Origin: Knoellia locipacati
GTDB lineage: Bacteria > Actinomycetota > Actinomycetes > Actinomycetales > Dermatophilaceae
DNA length: 64,000 nt
Direction: 5' to 3'
NCBI RefSeq assembly: GCF_007992835.1
Contig: NZ_BKBA01000008.1
Location: 372,001-436,000, forward strand
A program made the translations under genes and the position numbers. This document shows, piece after piece, positions 41,340 to 51,292 of this stretch (within the stretch, counting starts at the first letter, position 1; each line of letters starts with the position of its first letter). Below the pieces are notes generated by a model. The model saw only the letters and a program-made list of their open reading frames with translations. It made no database searches and was not told the origin of the DNA.

Positions 41340-42182
41340 ATGACACGTACCCAGACCCGCCACGGCGCCGCGCTCGCGGTGGCCACGTTGGCCCTCACCG
41401 GCGCCATCGGCGCCGCCACCGCGACGAGCGCCCAGGCGGCGCCCTCGTCGATCTTCGTCATCTCGCACAACCTGCAGAAGAAGAACTCCGCCGTCGACCG
41501 GGTGGCCCAGCAGGCCAGGGAGCACCCGGGCGGTGAGGTCCTGCTGTTCCAGGAGGTCTGCGCCCAGCAGGTCGACCGCATCAAGAAGCTCGGCCAGGCG
41601 GTCTACCGCGAGCGCAAGGCGGTCAACAAGAACTGCGGCGGCAAGGGCGTGGGTGAGATGGCCGTGTGGACCGGCGGCAACCGTGTCGGCACGTCCAAGC
41701 ACAACCTCGGCGCGCAGCAGGAGGGCGGTCACACCTACGGCCTGGCCTGCGTGACCTTCACGCACTCGGCCCGCAAGACGCGCGCCTGCTCGACCCACCT
41801 CGCCGCAGGCGGTGACCGGTTCGACCCGGTCCGTGAGGCCACCGCGTCAGCGATCCGCGACAAGGCGAACGGCTGGATCACCGGCGACAAGCTCAGGGTC
41901 ATCGTCGGTGGCGACTTCAACAGCCGCCCCGGCGACGCCGCGATGGACTACATGTACGCCGATGGCGGCAGCACCGCGACGGGTCCGTTCCGTGAGCTGC
42001 ACCAGATGAGGACCGGCAAGCCCGCGCGGGGCGGCCTCAACACCTTCTACAAGAAGAAGATCGACTACATCTTCGTCTCCAAGGTCGACTCGCGCTCGCA
42101 GGGTGGCACCGAGCACGCTCGCAAGATCACCGACTCCGACCACCGGGTCCTCTTCGGGTCCGTGCCGCTGAAGTCCCGCTGA
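41340..42182 (+). CDS. Secreted endonuclease/exonuclease/phosphatase family protein
   Basis: The 280-residue protein has a signal peptide (RHGAALAVATLALTGAIG, cleavage after AQA). The DNase I-like fold shows VISHNLQKK, LLFQEVCAQQV (Glu metal ligand), CSTHLAAGG, GGDFNSRP (catalytic Asp/Asn), KIDYIFVSK and SDHRVLFG (SDH end). A nuclease or phosphodiesterase acting outside the cell is expected. It is followed by a strong hairpin. Confidence 0.88.
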   Translation: MTRTQTRHGAALAVATLALTGAIGAATATSAQAAPSSIFVISHNLQKKNSAVDRVAQQAREHPGGEVLLFQEVCAQQVDRIKKLGQAVYRERKAVNKNCGGKGVGEMAVWTGGNRVGTSKHNLGAQQEGGHTYGLACVTFTHSARKTRACSTHLAAGGDRFDPVREATASAIRDKANGWITGDKLRVIVGGDFNSRPGDAAMDYMYADGGSTATGPFRELHQMRTGKPARGGLNTFYKKKIDYIFVSKVDSRSQGGTEHARKITDSDHRVLFGSVPLKSR

Positions 42183-42190
42183 GGCCATGA

Positions 42191-42231
42191 GTCGTCCCCG
42201 TCACGAGCGAGCGGCCCGTGACGGGGACGAC
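42191..42231 (+). terminator. Terminator hairpin after the secreted nuclease-like gene
   Basis: GTCGTCCCCGTCACG (42191-42205) and CGTGACGGGGACGAC (42217-42231) pair perfectly over 15 bp with an 11-base loop, 9 bases after the stop. A T-tract is absent, as with most hairpins in this window. Confidence 0.75.
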
Positions 42232-42415
42232 GGGCGACCAGGAGCAGGGGGCGCCCTCGGCCCGGTTCCGCTCGGCTGACGGCGGTCGGGGCGCCTCGGT
42301 CCGACGGTTTCGCGTCGGGCCGGGGCGTCACGTATGCTGTTCCTTCGGTGAAAGCACCATGATTCGTCATGCCTGCCGACACCTCCGGAACCACTCACCC
42401 AACGGGTGCGTTCCT

Positions 42416-42488
42416 AGGGCAGTGGCTCAATTGGTAGAGCACCGGTCTCCAAAACCGGCGGTTGGGGGTTCGAGTCCCTCCTGCCCTG
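42416..42488 (+). tRNA. tRNA-Trp (CCA anticodon)
   Basis: The 73-base cloverleaf has acceptor AGGGCAG/CTGCCCT, anticodon stem CCGGT/ACCGG with loop CTCCAAA (CCA at 42449-42451), and discriminator G. It precedes secE by 31 bases, as in most actinobacteria. Confidence 0.97.
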
Positions 42489-42519
42489 CACGTTCAGATC
42501 ATCTCGGAGAAGAGGAACC

Positions 42520-42792
42520 GTGACGGAAGTGGGCGAGTCCCGCGACTCACGCCAGGCGAGCAAGCGCGCCGGCAAGAGTGGCAACCCCGTGTCACGGCTG
42601 TTCGGCTCCCTGGGTCTGTTCATCAGCCAGATCCTCGACGAGCTCCGCAAGGTCGTGCGCCCCACGCGCTCCGAGCTGTGGAACTACACGCTCGTCGTCA
42701 TCGTGTTCGTCTCGGTGATGATGGCGCTCGTGTCCGGGCTCGACTTCGGCTTCCAGAAGCTCGTCGGCCTGGTCTTCGGCAACGGGGGCTGA
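42520..42792 (+). CDS. secE: Preprotein translocase subunit SecE
   Basis: The 90-residue product, from GTG 42520, has the single-helix SecE form: LFISQILDELRKVVRPTRSEL amphipathic part, then the membrane helix VVIVFVSVMMALVSGLDF. It joins SecY and SecG in the inner membrane. A GGAGAAGAGGA run precedes the start. It follows tRNA-Trp and precedes nusG. Confidence 0.96.
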   Translation: MTEVGESRDSRQASKRAGKSGNPVSRLFGSLGLFISQILDELRKVVRPTRSELWNYTLVVIVFVSVMMALVSGLDFGFQKLVGLVFGNGG

Positions 42793-42865
42793 GCCCCCGG
42801 GCGCGTCCGAGACGCCGCGCCCGCCCCACGATTGAACCCACCGCTGTACAGGAAGTAGGTCTGCA

Positions 42866-43786
42866 GTGTCCGACCACACGACGTCCCAGGACGCCGAGTC
42901 GACCTCCGGCGACCCCGAGACCCTCGCCGTCGACGACACCGAGAGCGCCGCTCAGCGTGAGTCGCTGTCCCTCGGCGACACCGCCCCCGCGTTCCTCGAC
43001 GCCCCCATCTCCGACCCGGCCGACGACGTCGACACCGACGAGTCCGAGTCCGACGACAGCGACGAGTCCGACTCCGACGAGTCCGACGACGACGCCCCCG
43101 CCGAGAGCACCCTCGAGGCCGCGACGACCGAGTCCGACGAGGACGGCGACGTCGTCCCGACCGACATCGACCCGGTCAAGGCGTTCAAGGAGGACCTCGC
43201 CAGCAAGTTCGGCGACTGGTACGTCATCCACTCCTACGCGGGCTACGAGAACCGCGTGAAGACCAACCTCGAGACCCGGATCCAGTCCCTCAACATGGAG
43301 GACTTCATCTTCGAGATCGAGGTCCCCATGGAGGAGGTCACCGAGATCAAGAGCGGTCAGCGCAAGCTGGTCCGCCGGGTCCGGATGCCCGGATACGTCC
43401 TCGTCCGCATGGACCTCACCGACGAGTCGTGGGGCGCCGTGCGCCACACGCCCGGTGTCACCGGCTTCGTCGGCAACGCGCACCAGCCGGTGCCGCTGAG
43501 CCTCGACGAGGTCTACACGATGATCAAGCCGGCCGAGCTCGAGATGGCCGCAGCCGCTGCTGCGGCCCCCGGCTCGCCCGCCTCCTCCGGTGGCTCGTCC
43601 GCCGACACCCCGCTCGTCGACTTCGAGATCGGCGAGTCGGTCACCGTCATGGACGGCCCCTTCGAGACCCTGCCGGCGACGATCTCCGAGATCAACGCCG
43701 AGAGCCAGAAGCTCAAGGTCCTCGTCTCCATCTTCGGCCGGGAGACCCCGGTCGAGCTGTCGTTCAGCCAGGTCGCCAAGATCTGA
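42866..43786 (+). CDS. nusG: Transcription termination/antitermination factor NusG
   Basis: The 306-residue protein, from GTG 42866, has a long acidic and low-complexity N-terminal extension (about residues 1-105; [20 protein letters not shown]-like). The NGN domain follows ([40 protein letters not shown]), then an Ala-rich linker and the KOW domain ([19 protein letters not shown]). It pairs RNA polymerase with Rho and ribosome. Extended acidic N-termini are known in actinobacterial NusG. Confidence 0.96.
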   Translation: MSDHTTSQDAESTSGDPETLAVDDTESAAQRESLSLGDTAPAFLDAPISDPADDVDTDESESDDSDESDSDESDDDAPAESTLEAATTESDEDGDVVPTDIDPVKAFKEDLASKFGDWYVIHSYAGYENRVKTNLETRIQSLNMEDFIFEIEVPMEEVTEIKSGQRKLVRRVRMPGYVLVRMDLTDESWGAVRHTPGVTGFVGNAHQPVPLSLDEVYTMIKPAELEMAAAAAAAPGSPASSGGSSADTPLVDFEIGESVTVMDGPFETLPATISEINAESQKLKVLVSIFGRETPVELSFSQVAKI

Positions 43787-43855
43787 CGCTCCGCAGCACT
43801 GCAACCGGGTCATCGCCCACGGCGTGGGCCCACAACCAACAAAGGAACACAGAAC

Positions 43856-44293
43856 ATGCCTCCCAAGAGCAAGAAGGTCTCCGGCTACATCAACCTGCAG
43901 ATCCAGGCAGGTGCCGCGACCCCGGCTCCCCCCGTCGGCCCGGCCCTCGGTCAGCACGGCGTCAACATCATGGAGTTCGTCAAGGCCTACAACGCTGCGA
44001 CCGAGCACCAGCGGGGCAACATCATCCCCGTCGTCATCACCGTCTTCGAAGACCGCACCTTCACCTTCATCACGAAGACCCCGCCGGCCTCCGAGCTCAT
44101 CAAGAAGGCCGCTGGCGTCCAGAAGGGCTCCGGCGAGCCGCACAAGACCAAGGTCGCCAAGCTCACCAAGGACCAGGTCCGCGAGATCGCCGAGCAGAAG
44201 ATGCCCGACCTCAACGCCAACGACGTCGACGCCGCGATGAAGATCATCGCCGGCACCGCGCGCCAGATGGGCATCGAGACCGACCTCTCCTGA
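43856..44293 (+). CDS. rplK: 50S ribosomal protein uL11
   Basis: The 145-residue product has the L11 sequence: [32 protein letters not shown]-type N-terminal thiostrepton-binding half and the rRNA-binding C-terminal half ending [14 protein letters not shown]. It is part of the GTPase-associated centre. Nothing unusual is seen in it. Confidence 0.97.
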   Translation: MPPKSKKVSGYINLQIQAGAATPAPPVGPALGQHGVNIMEFVKAYNAATEHQRGNIIPVVITVFEDRTFTFITKTPPASELIKKAAGVQKGSGEPHKTKVAKLTKDQVREIAEQKMPDLNANDVDAAMKIIAGTARQMGIETDLS

Positions 44294-44309
44294 GGTCACC
44301 ACGACCGTT

Positions 44310-44347
44310 CCGTATGCCGTCCGCCCACGCGGGCGGCCGGCATACGG
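44310..44347 (+). terminator. Hairpin between rplK and rplA with paired GTATGCCG octamers
   Basis: Arms 44310-44326 and 44331-44347 pair over 16 of 17 positions around a 4-base loop (ACGC). The outer part of each arm is CCGTATGCCG and its complement, the octamer repeated through this window. It probably acts as an attenuator or processing site between rplK and rplA. Confidence 0.7.
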
Positions 44348-44433
44348 GAAGCGTTTCCCCACCTGGGGCAAGCGCGTGGGAGGGCCAGCGCTGGCCCGGA
44401 CCACAACTCCATCCCTGACACACAGGAGCAGAC

Positions 44434-45156
44434 ATGAAGCGCAGCAAGAGCTACCGCGCCACCGCGGAGAAGATCGACGGCGACAAGGCCTACGCCCCGC
44501 TCGAGGCCGTCCGCCTCGCCAAGGCCGGCGCCAAGGCCAAGTACGACGAGACGGTCGAGGTCGCCATGCGACTCGGCGTCGACCCCCGCAAGGCCGACCA
44601 GATGGTCCGTGGCACGGTCAACCTCCCCAACGGCACGGGCAAGACCGCCCGCGTCCTCGTCTTCGCCAACGGCGACAAGGCCGAGGCCGCCAAGGCTGCC
44701 GGCGCCGACTTCGTCGGTTCCGACGACCTGCTCGAGAAGGTCGCCGGCGGCTGGCTCGACTTCGACGCGATCGTCGCCACCCCTGACCTCATGGGCAAGG
44801 TCGGTCGTCTCGGCAAGGTCCTCGGCCCGCGTGGCCTCATGCCCAACCCGAAGACCGGCACGGTCACGATGGACACGGCCAAGGCCGTCACCGACATCAA
44901 GGGCGGCAAGATCGAGTTCCGCGTCGACAAGCACGCGAACCTCCACTTCATCATCGGCAAGGCGTCCTTCGACGAGAAGGCGCTCGTCGAGAACTACGCC
45001 GCCGCGCTGGAGGAGATCCTGCGTCTCAAGCCGGCCTCCTCCAAGGGCCGCTACATCAGCAAGGCCACGATGTCGACGACGATGGGCCCCGGTGTCCCGC
45101 TCGACTTCACCAAGACGCGCAACCTCCTCGAGGACGACGCCCAGGCCGACGCCTGA
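44434..45156 (+). CDS. rplA: 50S ribosomal protein uL1
   Basis: The 240-residue product has the L1 form: [47 protein letters not shown] and the RNA-binding close [13 protein letters not shown]. It binds 23S rRNA at the L1 stalk and can repress the rplK-rplA mRNA. It is followed by a terminator. Confidence 0.97.
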   Translation: MKRSKSYRATAEKIDGDKAYAPLEAVRLAKAGAKAKYDETVEVAMRLGVDPRKADQMVRGTVNLPNGTGKTARVLVFANGDKAEAAKAAGADFVGSDDLLEKVAGGWLDFDAIVATPDLMGKVGRLGKVLGPRGLMPNPKTGTVTMDTAKAVTDIKGGKIEFRVDKHANLHFIIGKASFDEKALVENYAAALEEILRLKPASSKGRYISKATMSTTMGPGVPLDFTKTRNLLEDDAQADA

Positions 45157-45178
45157 TCGTCTCTCGCACGTCGCGACT

Positions 45179-45212
45179 ACGACCCCCGTTCCTTGGAACG
45201 GGGGTCGTTTCG
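45179..45212 (+). terminator. Rho-independent terminator after rplA
   Basis: ACGACCCCCGTTCC (45179) pairs perfectly with GGAACGGGGGTCGT (45195-45208) around a 2-base loop. It is followed by a short T-run (TTTCGTCG). It is among the most canonical terminators in the window and separates the ribosomal genes from the MCE operon. Confidence 0.85.
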
Positions 45213-45396
45213 TCGTTGGGTCGACGCCAATCCGCCACGGAGGCCCGTTGTGACCTTGACTGCTCTCCGTGGCTGCAACTTGTTTCCGAGGTAACCCCGG
45301 GGTAACTTCGCCGAAGCCCTGTTGCACGGTCGCCCGGGCCCAGCCCGCGGCGACGACCCCCTGCCACGCAACTCGGGCCGGAAATGAGGTTGTGAC

Positions 45397-46380
45397 ATGG
45401 GTGTCGCCATCGACGTCCAAGGGCTGACGAAGTCCTTCGGGTCCCAGCAGATCTGGAACGACGTCACCCTCACCCTCCCCCCGGGCGAGATCTCCGTGAT
45501 GCTCGGTCCGTCCGGCACCGGCAAGTCGGTCTTCCTCAAGACCCTCGTCGGCCTGCTCAAGCCCGACAAGGGCTCGATCATCATCAACGGCGACGACCTC
45601 GTGACGCTCAAGGAGGCCGACCTCTACGAGGTCCGCAAGCTCTTCGGCGTGCTCTTCCAGGACGGCGCCCTGTTCGGGTCGATGAGCCTCTACGACAACG
45701 TCGCGTTCCCGCTGCGTGAGCACACGAAGAAGTCCGAGAGCGACATCAGGAACATCGTCCTCGAGAAGATGGACCTCGTCGGTCTCTCCGGGGCCGAGGA
45801 CAAGCTGCCCGGCGAGATCTCCGGCGGCATGCGCAAGCGCGCCGGCCTCGCCCGCGCCCTCGTCCTCGACCCCGAGATCCTCCTCATCGACGAGCCCGAC
45901 TCCGGCCTGGACCCGGTGCGCACGTCCTACATCAACCAGCTCTTCATCGACCTCAACGCGCAGATCGACGCGACGTTCCTCATCGTCACCCACGACATCA
46001 ACACCGCGCGCACGGTCCCCGACAACATCGGCCTGCTCTACCACCGCCACCTCGCGATGTTCGGACCGCGCGAGATGCTGCTCAGCTCGGAGGAGCCGGT
46101 GGTGCGCCAGTTCCTCAACGCGCAGACCATCGGCCCGATCGGCATGTCCGAGGAGAAGGACGCCGACGAGCTGGCTGCGGAGTCGGGCCAGGAGCTGCCG
46201 CCGCTGCCGCCCATCCCGCTCCAGCTCGGTACGAGCGACGGCACGCCCCGTCGCGCCGAGAAGGCCCCGGGGGAGTGGTGCCGCGAGAACGGCGTGACCC
46301 CGCCACCGGGCTCGTTCGAGTCCGGCAACGCCGGCGTCCCCGGCGTCAACCAGTCGCGTGACGAGGCGGCGACCCGATGA
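45397..46380 (+). CDS. MCE lipid-import ABC ATPase (MceG/Mkl type)
   Basis: The 327-residue protein has Walker A LGPSGTGKSVFL, Q-loop LFQDGALFGSM, signature EISGGMRKRAGLARAL, Walker B LLIDEPDSGLDP and the His switch VTHDI. After about residue 250 it has a Pro-rich tail. It is the cytoplasmic ATPase for MCE/Mla-type lipid uptake. The gene opens the operon; its TGA overlaps the ATG of the first permease. In mycobacteria the related mkl gene also lies in this neighbourhood. Confidence 0.92.
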   Translation: MGVAIDVQGLTKSFGSQQIWNDVTLTLPPGEISVMLGPSGTGKSVFLKTLVGLLKPDKGSIIINGDDLVTLKEADLYEVRKLFGVLFQDGALFGSMSLYDNVAFPLREHTKKSESDIRNIVLEKMDLVGLSGAEDKLPGEISGGMRKRAGLARALVLDPEILLIDEPDSGLDPVRTSYINQLFIDLNAQIDATFLIVTHDINTARTVPDNIGLLYHRHLAMFGPREMLLSSEEPVVRQFLNAQTIGPIGMSEEKDADELAAESGQELPPLPPIPLQLGTSDGTPRRAEKAPGEWCRENGVTPPPGSFESGNAGVPGVNQSRDEAATR

Positions 46381-47144
46381 ACCTCCTCACCGGCCCGCTC
46401 AAGCAGGCGGGTGCCTTCTTCGCGATGGCCCTCGACGTCCTGCGTGCCCTGCCGAAGCGGCCGTTCCAGACCAAGGAGTTCATCCAGCAGTGCTGGTTCA
46501 TCGCCTCGGTGACGATCGTGCCGACGGCGCTGGTGTCGATCCCGTTCGGCGCGGTCATCGCGCTCCAGCTCGGCACGCTCACCCGTCAGCTCGGCGCCCA
46601 GTCGTTCACCGGAGCGGCCAGCGTCCTCGCGGTCGTGCGTGAGGCCTCGCCGATCGTCACGGCCCTGCTCATCGCCGGCGCCGGTGGCTCGGCCATCTGT
46701 GCCGACCTGGGCTCGCGCAAGATCCGCGAGGAGCTCGACGCGATGGAGGTGCTGGGCATCAGCCCGATCCAGCGCCTCGTCGTGCCCCGGGTGCTCGCGG
46801 CGATGCTCGTCGCGGTCCTCCTCAACGGGCTCGTCTCGGTCGTCGGTGTCGCGGGCGGCTACTTCTTCAACGTCGTCATCCAGGGCGGCACACCGGGCGC
46901 CTACCTCGCGTCGTTCACGGCCCTGGCCCAGCTCGCCGACCTCTGGACCTCGGAGATCAAGGCCCTGCTCTTCGGTGCGGTCGCGGCCCTCGTCGCCTCC
47001 TACAAGGGCCTCACGGCCGGTGGTGGCCCCAAGGGCGTCGGCGACGCGGTGAACCAGAGCGTCGTCATCACCTTCATGTTCCTGTTCGTCATCAACTTCG
47101 TCGTCTCGGCGATCTACTTCCAAGTCGTTCCGCAGAAGGTCTGA
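46377..47144 (+). CDS. MlaE/YrbEA-type ABC permease
   Basis: The 255-residue membrane protein has the MlaE core with PIVTALLIAGAGGSAICADLGSRK, which includes the conserved EQ/EDA-type loop (DAMEVLGISPIQRLVVPRVLA). About five to six helices are predicted. It makes half of the permease pair. It overlaps the ATPase stop and is followed after 14 bases by the second permease. Confidence 0.93.
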   Translation: MNLLTGPLKQAGAFFAMALDVLRALPKRPFQTKEFIQQCWFIASVTIVPTALVSIPFGAVIALQLGTLTRQLGAQSFTGAASVLAVVREASPIVTALLIAGAGGSAICADLGSRKIREELDAMEVLGISPIQRLVVPRVLAAMLVAVLLNGLVSVVGVAGGYFFNVVIQGGTPGAYLASFTALAQLADLWTSEIKALLFGAVAALVASYKGLTAGGGPKGVGDAVNQSVVITFMFLFVINFVVSAIYFQVVPQKV

Positions 47145-47158
47145 GGGGTGAGCACACG

Positions 47159-47986
47159 ATGAGCCGGACCAAGGACCTCGCTGCCCGACCGGGCAAGGCG
47201 CTGGACTCGCTGAGCGACCAGATGCACTTCTACGTGCGCTCGATCGCCTGGAGCCCGCGCACCATCCGCCGCTACAAGAAGGAGGTCCTGCGCCTCCTGG
47301 CCGAGGTCTCCCTCGGCAGCGGTGCCCTGAGCGTCATCGGCGGCACCGTCGGAGTCCTCACCTTCATGGCGTTCTTCACCGGCAGCCAGGTGGGCCTGCA
47401 GGGCTACTCCTCGCTCAACCAGCTCGGCACGGGCGCGTTCGCCGGCTTCCTCGCGGCCTACCTCAACACCCGTGAGATCGCCCCGCTCGTCGCCGGCCTC
47501 GCTCTCGCCGCCACCGTCGGCTGCGGCTTCACCGCCCAGCTCGGAGCCATGCGCATCTCCGAGGAGGTCGACGCGCTCGAGGTCATGGGCATCCCGTCGC
47601 TGCCGTTCCTCGTGACGACCCGCATGATCGCCGGCTTCATCGCCGTCATCCCGCTCTACGTGCTCGGCCTGCTGTCGTCCTACGCGGCCACCCGGTTCAT
47701 CGTCACCGACTACTTCGGGCAGTCCAAGGGGACCTACGACCACTACTTCCACCTGTTCTTACCGCCGGTCGACATCCTCTACTCGTTCCTCAAGGTGCTC
47801 GTCTTCGCGGTGATCATCATCCTGATCCACTGCTACTACGGCTACACCGCCAGCGGCGGCCCGGCCGGCGTCGGCGTGGCCGTGGGCAAGGCCGTGCGGA
47901 CCTCCATCGTCGCCATCAACCTCGTCGACTTCTTCTTCTCGCTCGCCGTCTGGGGCGCGACGACGACGGTGAGGATCGCGGGTTAG
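47159..47986 (+). CDS. MlaE/YrbEB-type ABC permease
   Basis: The 275-residue protein has an N-terminal amphipathic lead, then VGCGFTAQLGAMRISEEVDALEVMGIPS with the MlaE family loop, and further helices ending LVDFFFSLAVWGATTTV. It pairs with the preceding permease. It is followed after 2 bases by the first MCE gene. Confidence 0.93.
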   Translation: MSRTKDLAARPGKALDSLSDQMHFYVRSIAWSPRTIRRYKKEVLRLLAEVSLGSGALSVIGGTVGVLTFMAFFTGSQVGLQGYSSLNQLGTGAFAGFLAAYLNTREIAPLVAGLALAATVGCGFTAQLGAMRISEEVDALEVMGIPSLPFLVTTRMIAGFIAVIPLYVLGLLSSYAATRFIVTDYFGQSKGTYDHYFHLFLPPVDILYSFLKVLVFAVIIILIHCYYGYTASGGPAGVGVAVGKAVRTSIVAINLVDFFFSLAVWGATTTVRIAG

Positions 47987-47988
47987 CC

Positions 47989-49299
47989 ATGGCCAACAGC
48001 GCAGCTCTCGGACGACTCGGCCACCGCACCTACGGTGTGGCGTTCCTCGTCGTCGTCGCCCTGCTCCTCTCGCTCTCGATCGCGTCGTTCAACAAGGTCT
48101 TCACCGACGTCGTCAAGGTCAACCTCGAGACCAACCGGATCGGTAGCCAGCTGCAGGAGGCCTCGGACGTCAAGATCCGCGGCCTCATCGTCGGCGAGGT
48201 CCGGTCGATCGAGCCGCACGGCGACGGTGTCACCCTGGGCCTCGCGCTCAAGCCCGAGATGGTCGACCTCATCCCTGCCAAGGTGAGCGCCCGCCTGCTG
48301 CCCAAGACGCTCTTCGGTGAGCGCTTCGTCGACCTCGTCCCGCCCGAAGGCAACCAGGGCCGCTCCATCCGGGCCGGCGACGTCATCCCGCAGGACCGCA
48401 CGACCCTCGCCATCGAGCTCGAGCAGGTCTTCGAGGACCTCCTGCCGCTGCTGCGCGCGGTCGAGCCGGCCAAGCTGTCGGCCACCCTCAACGCGCTGGC
48501 CTCGGCGCTCGACGGACGCGGTGCCAAGCTCGGCAAGAACCTCGTGCTCGTCGACCAGTACTTCACCCAGCTCAACCCGCACATGCCGACGATCCAGGCC
48601 GACATCTCGGGTCTCGCGGACCTCGCGAGCACGTATGCCGTCGCGGCACCCGAGCTGCTCCGCGCGGCCAAGGCGCTGCTCACGACGAACACGACGATCG
48701 TCGAGAAGCAGAAGGAGCTCGCCGGGTTCCTGGCGGGCACGGCCGGGTTCGCCAACACGACCGCCGGGTTCCTCGAGACCAACCAGAACCGGATCATCCA
48801 GGTCGGCCGGGTCCAGCGCCCCACCCTCGAGGTCCTCGCCAAGCACTCACCGATCTATCCCTGCTTCACCCAGGGGCTCGTGGGGTGGCTGCCCCGCGCC
48901 CGCCAGATCTTCCGTGACGGGATGTTCCACATCACCATGGAGCTGCCGCAGCAGCGCCCGGGCTACCGCCCCGGCGAGGAACCTGCCTGGCGCGACAAGC
49001 GCGCGCCCGACTGCAAGGGACTGCCGACGAAGTTCGGCAACCAGGACAACCCGCGTGGCGGCTCGAAGTTCGACGACGGCTCGGCCGGTGCGCCGACCTA
49101 CGTGAGCCACTCCGCCCTGCCCCAGGCCTTCCTCGCACCCGAGGGCGCCCGGATCCCCACGGTGGACGCGGGCCTCGCCGGGACGGTCGAGGAGCAGAAG
49201 GTCGTCGGCGCGCTCGTCGGTCTGCCCGAGGGTGAGGACGCCTCTCTCGCAACCCTGCTCGCCGGTCCCATGATGCGCGGCACGGTGGTGAGCCAGTGA
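47989..49299 (+). CDS. MCE-family substrate-binding protein (first, MceA-type)
   Basis: The 436-residue protein has a N-terminal membrane anchor (FLVVVALLLSLSIASFN). The MCE domain (about 38-120) reads EASDVKIRGLIVGEVRSIE and LFGERFVDLVPPEG. A long alpha-helical needle region is followed by a Pro/Gly-rich tail. Six MCE proteins in a row form the hetero-hexameric channel that carries lipids across the cell wall. Its stop overlaps the next start. Confidence 0.92.
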   Translation: MANSAALGRLGHRTYGVAFLVVVALLLSLSIASFNKVFTDVVKVNLETNRIGSQLQEASDVKIRGLIVGEVRSIEPHGDGVTLGLALKPEMVDLIPAKVSARLLPKTLFGERFVDLVPPEGNQGRSIRAGDVIPQDRTTLAIELEQVFEDLLPLLRAVEPAKLSATLNALASALDGRGAKLGKNLVLVDQYFTQLNPHMPTIQADISGLADLASTYAVAAPELLRAAKALLTTNTTIVEKQKELAGFLAGTAGFANTTAGFLETNQNRIIQVGRVQRPTLEVLAKHSPIYPCFTQGLVGWLPRARQIFRDGMFHITMELPQQRPGYRPGEEPAWRDKRAPDCKGLPTKFGNQDNPRGGSKFDDGSAGAPTYVSHSALPQAFLAPEGARIPTVDAGLAGTVEEQKVVGALVGLPEGEDASLATLLAGPMMRGTVVSQ

Positions 49300-50324
49300 A
49301 GACCACCTCGAGCCTCGTGAAGTTCATCATCTTCGCGATCGTCACCATCCTCGCCACGGCGACGCTCGCCGCGACCATCGCCAACATCCAGCCGGGCGAC
49401 CGCAACTCGTTCACCGCACGCTTCAGCGACGTCACCGGACTGGCCAAGGGCCACGAGATCCGGATCGCGGGTGTCCGCGTCGGCACGGTCAAGAAGATCG
49501 AGGTCGCCAAGGACCGGACCAACGCCGACGTCACCTTCGACGTGCTCGCCTCGAGCGTCCTCACCCAGGGCACGGTCGCCACGATCAAGTACCGCAACCT
49601 CATCGGCGAGCGCTACATCTCCCTGACCCAGGGCCCGGGGGCGGCGACCCCGCTCAAGGACGGCGCGACCATCCCCCTCGAGCGCACCCACCCCGCCCTC
49701 GACCTCACCGTCCTATTCAACGGCTTCAAGCCGCTCTTCGCGGCGCTCTCGCCCAAGCAGGTCAACGAGCTCTCGGGCCAGATCATCTCGGTCCTGCAGG
49801 GGGAGGGCGGCAACATCAACACCCTCCTCGGCCAGACGGCCTCGCTCACGAGCACGTTGGCCGACCGCGACAAGGTCATCGGCAACGTCATCACCAACCT
49901 CACGACCACGCTCTCGACCGTCGAGCAGCACGACGACGCCCTCGGTGAGCTGCTCATCCAGCTCCAGCGCTTCGTCTCCGGGCTCTCCGCCGACCGCAAG
50001 GCGATCGGTGAGTCGCTGACCAACATCAACTCGGTCACCGACGAGACCGCGCAGCTGCTCGCGGCCGGTCGCCCGGACATCAAGAACGACATCGCCCAGC
50101 TGGGCGCGCTGGGAGCGACGCTCAACAAGCCGGCCAACACCGCGGCATACGAGAAGTTCATCACCGGTTCGCCGGGCAAGATCGCGGCGATCACGCGGAC
50201 GGCGACCTACGGCTCGTGGTTCAACTTCTACCTCTGCCACTTCGACGTCAAGAACCTCGCCCTGCCGACCGGTCCCACACCGGGTGGCCTGGGCTACAAC
50301 GTGGCCGCTGCGAGGTGCCGATGA
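49296..50324 (+). CDS. MCE-family protein (second, MceB-type)
   Basis: The 342-residue protein has an N-terminal anchor (VKFIIFAIVTILATATLAATI), MCE domain with SDVTGLAKGHEIRIAGVRVGTVKKIEV and IGERYISLTQGPG. A helical needle domain and a short Cys-containing tail (FYLCHFDV) end it. GTG 49296 overlaps the upstream stop by four bases and the downstream gene starts four bases inside. Confidence 0.92.
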   Translation: MKTTSSLVKFIIFAIVTILATATLAATIANIQPGDRNSFTARFSDVTGLAKGHEIRIAGVRVGTVKKIEVAKDRTNADVTFDVLASSVLTQGTVATIKYRNLIGERYISLTQGPGAATPLKDGATIPLERTHPALDLTVLFNGFKPLFAALSPKQVNELSGQIISVLQGEGGNINTLLGQTASLTSTLADRDKVIGNVITNLTTTLSTVEQHDDALGELLIQLQRFVSGLSADRKAIGESLTNINSVTDETAQLLAAGRPDIKNDIAQLGALGATLNKPANTAAYEKFITGSPGKIAAITRTATYGSWFNFYLCHFDVKNLALPTGPTPGGLGYNVAAARCR

Positions 50325-51292
50325 GCACCCCGTTCCGCTCCCGTGACCCGCTCAAGATCGGCATCGTCGGTCTGGCGGTCATCGCGCTCGTGCTGTTCGC
50401 GGCGTTCAACGCGTCCTCGCTGCCCCTCATCGGTGGCGGCCAGGACTACTCCGCGTCGTTCACCGAGGCCGGCGGCCTGCGCTCCGGCGACGAGGTGAGG
50501 ATCGCCGGCGTGCGGGTCGGCAAGGTCAAGGACATCCGCCTCGCCGGCAACAAGGTCGACGTCGACTTCCGCATCACCGAGGACGTCGCCTTTGGCCCCC
50601 AGTCGGGCGCGTCGATCCGGATGAAGACCCTGCTCGGCCAGAAGTACGTCTCGCTCGAGCCCAAGGGTCGCGGCCAGATGGCCGAGGGCACGACGATCCC
50701 GACCTCGCGCACCGTCTCGAGCTACGACATCATCGACGCCTTCTCGGACCTCACCGAGACGACCGAGCAGATCGACACCAAGCAGCTCGCCGACTCGCTC
50801 GACACGATGGCGCGCGAGTTCACCGACACCCCCGCCAACGTCACGCTCGCACTCGACGGCCTGAGCCGGCTCTCGCGCACGGTGGCCAGCCGCGACACGG
50901 AGCTCCGGACGCTGCTCAAGGCCGCCAACTCGGTCTCGGGCACGCTGGCCGACCAGAACAAGGTCATCGAGAAGATCATCGTCGACGCCGACCTGCTCCT
51001 CGCCGAGCTCTACGAGCGGCGCGACGCGATTCACACGCTCTTCACGAACACCAGCGCCATGGCGGTCCAGATCACCGGTCTCGTCCGGGACAACCGGGCC
51101 CAGCTCGGCCCGGCCCTCAAGCAGCTCAACGGCGTGCTCGCGACGCTGCGCAAGCACGAGGCCGACCTCACCCGGACCATCGACGCGATGGCGCCGTTCA
51201 CCCGCGTCTTCGCGAGCACGCTCGGCACCGGCCGCTGGTTCGACACCTACATCCAGAACCTCACGGTTCCCGTCGGGACGGTGGGGCGATGA
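50321..51292 (+). CDS. MCE-family protein (third, MceC-type)
   Basis: The 323-residue protein has an anchor (IGIVGLAVIALVLFAAFN), MCE domain with TEAGGLRSGDEVRIAGVRVGKVKD and LGQKYVSLEPKG, then a helical domain rich in Leu and charged residues. It ends ...YIQNLTVPVGTVGR without extra tail. Start and stop overlap by 4 bases on both sides. Confidence 0.92.
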   Translation: MSTPFRSRDPLKIGIVGLAVIALVLFAAFNASSLPLIGGGQDYSASFTEAGGLRSGDEVRIAGVRVGKVKDIRLAGNKVDVDFRITEDVAFGPQSGASIRMKTLLGQKYVSLEPKGRGQMAEGTTIPTSRTVSSYDIIDAFSDLTETTEQIDTKQLADSLDTMAREFTDTPANVTLALDGLSRLSRTVASRDTELRTLLKAANSVSGTLADQNKVIEKIIVDADLLLAELYERRDAIHTLFTNTSAMAVQITGLVRDNRAQLGPALKQLNGVLATLRKHEADLTRTIDAMAPFTRVFASTLGTGRWFDTYIQNLTVPVGTVGR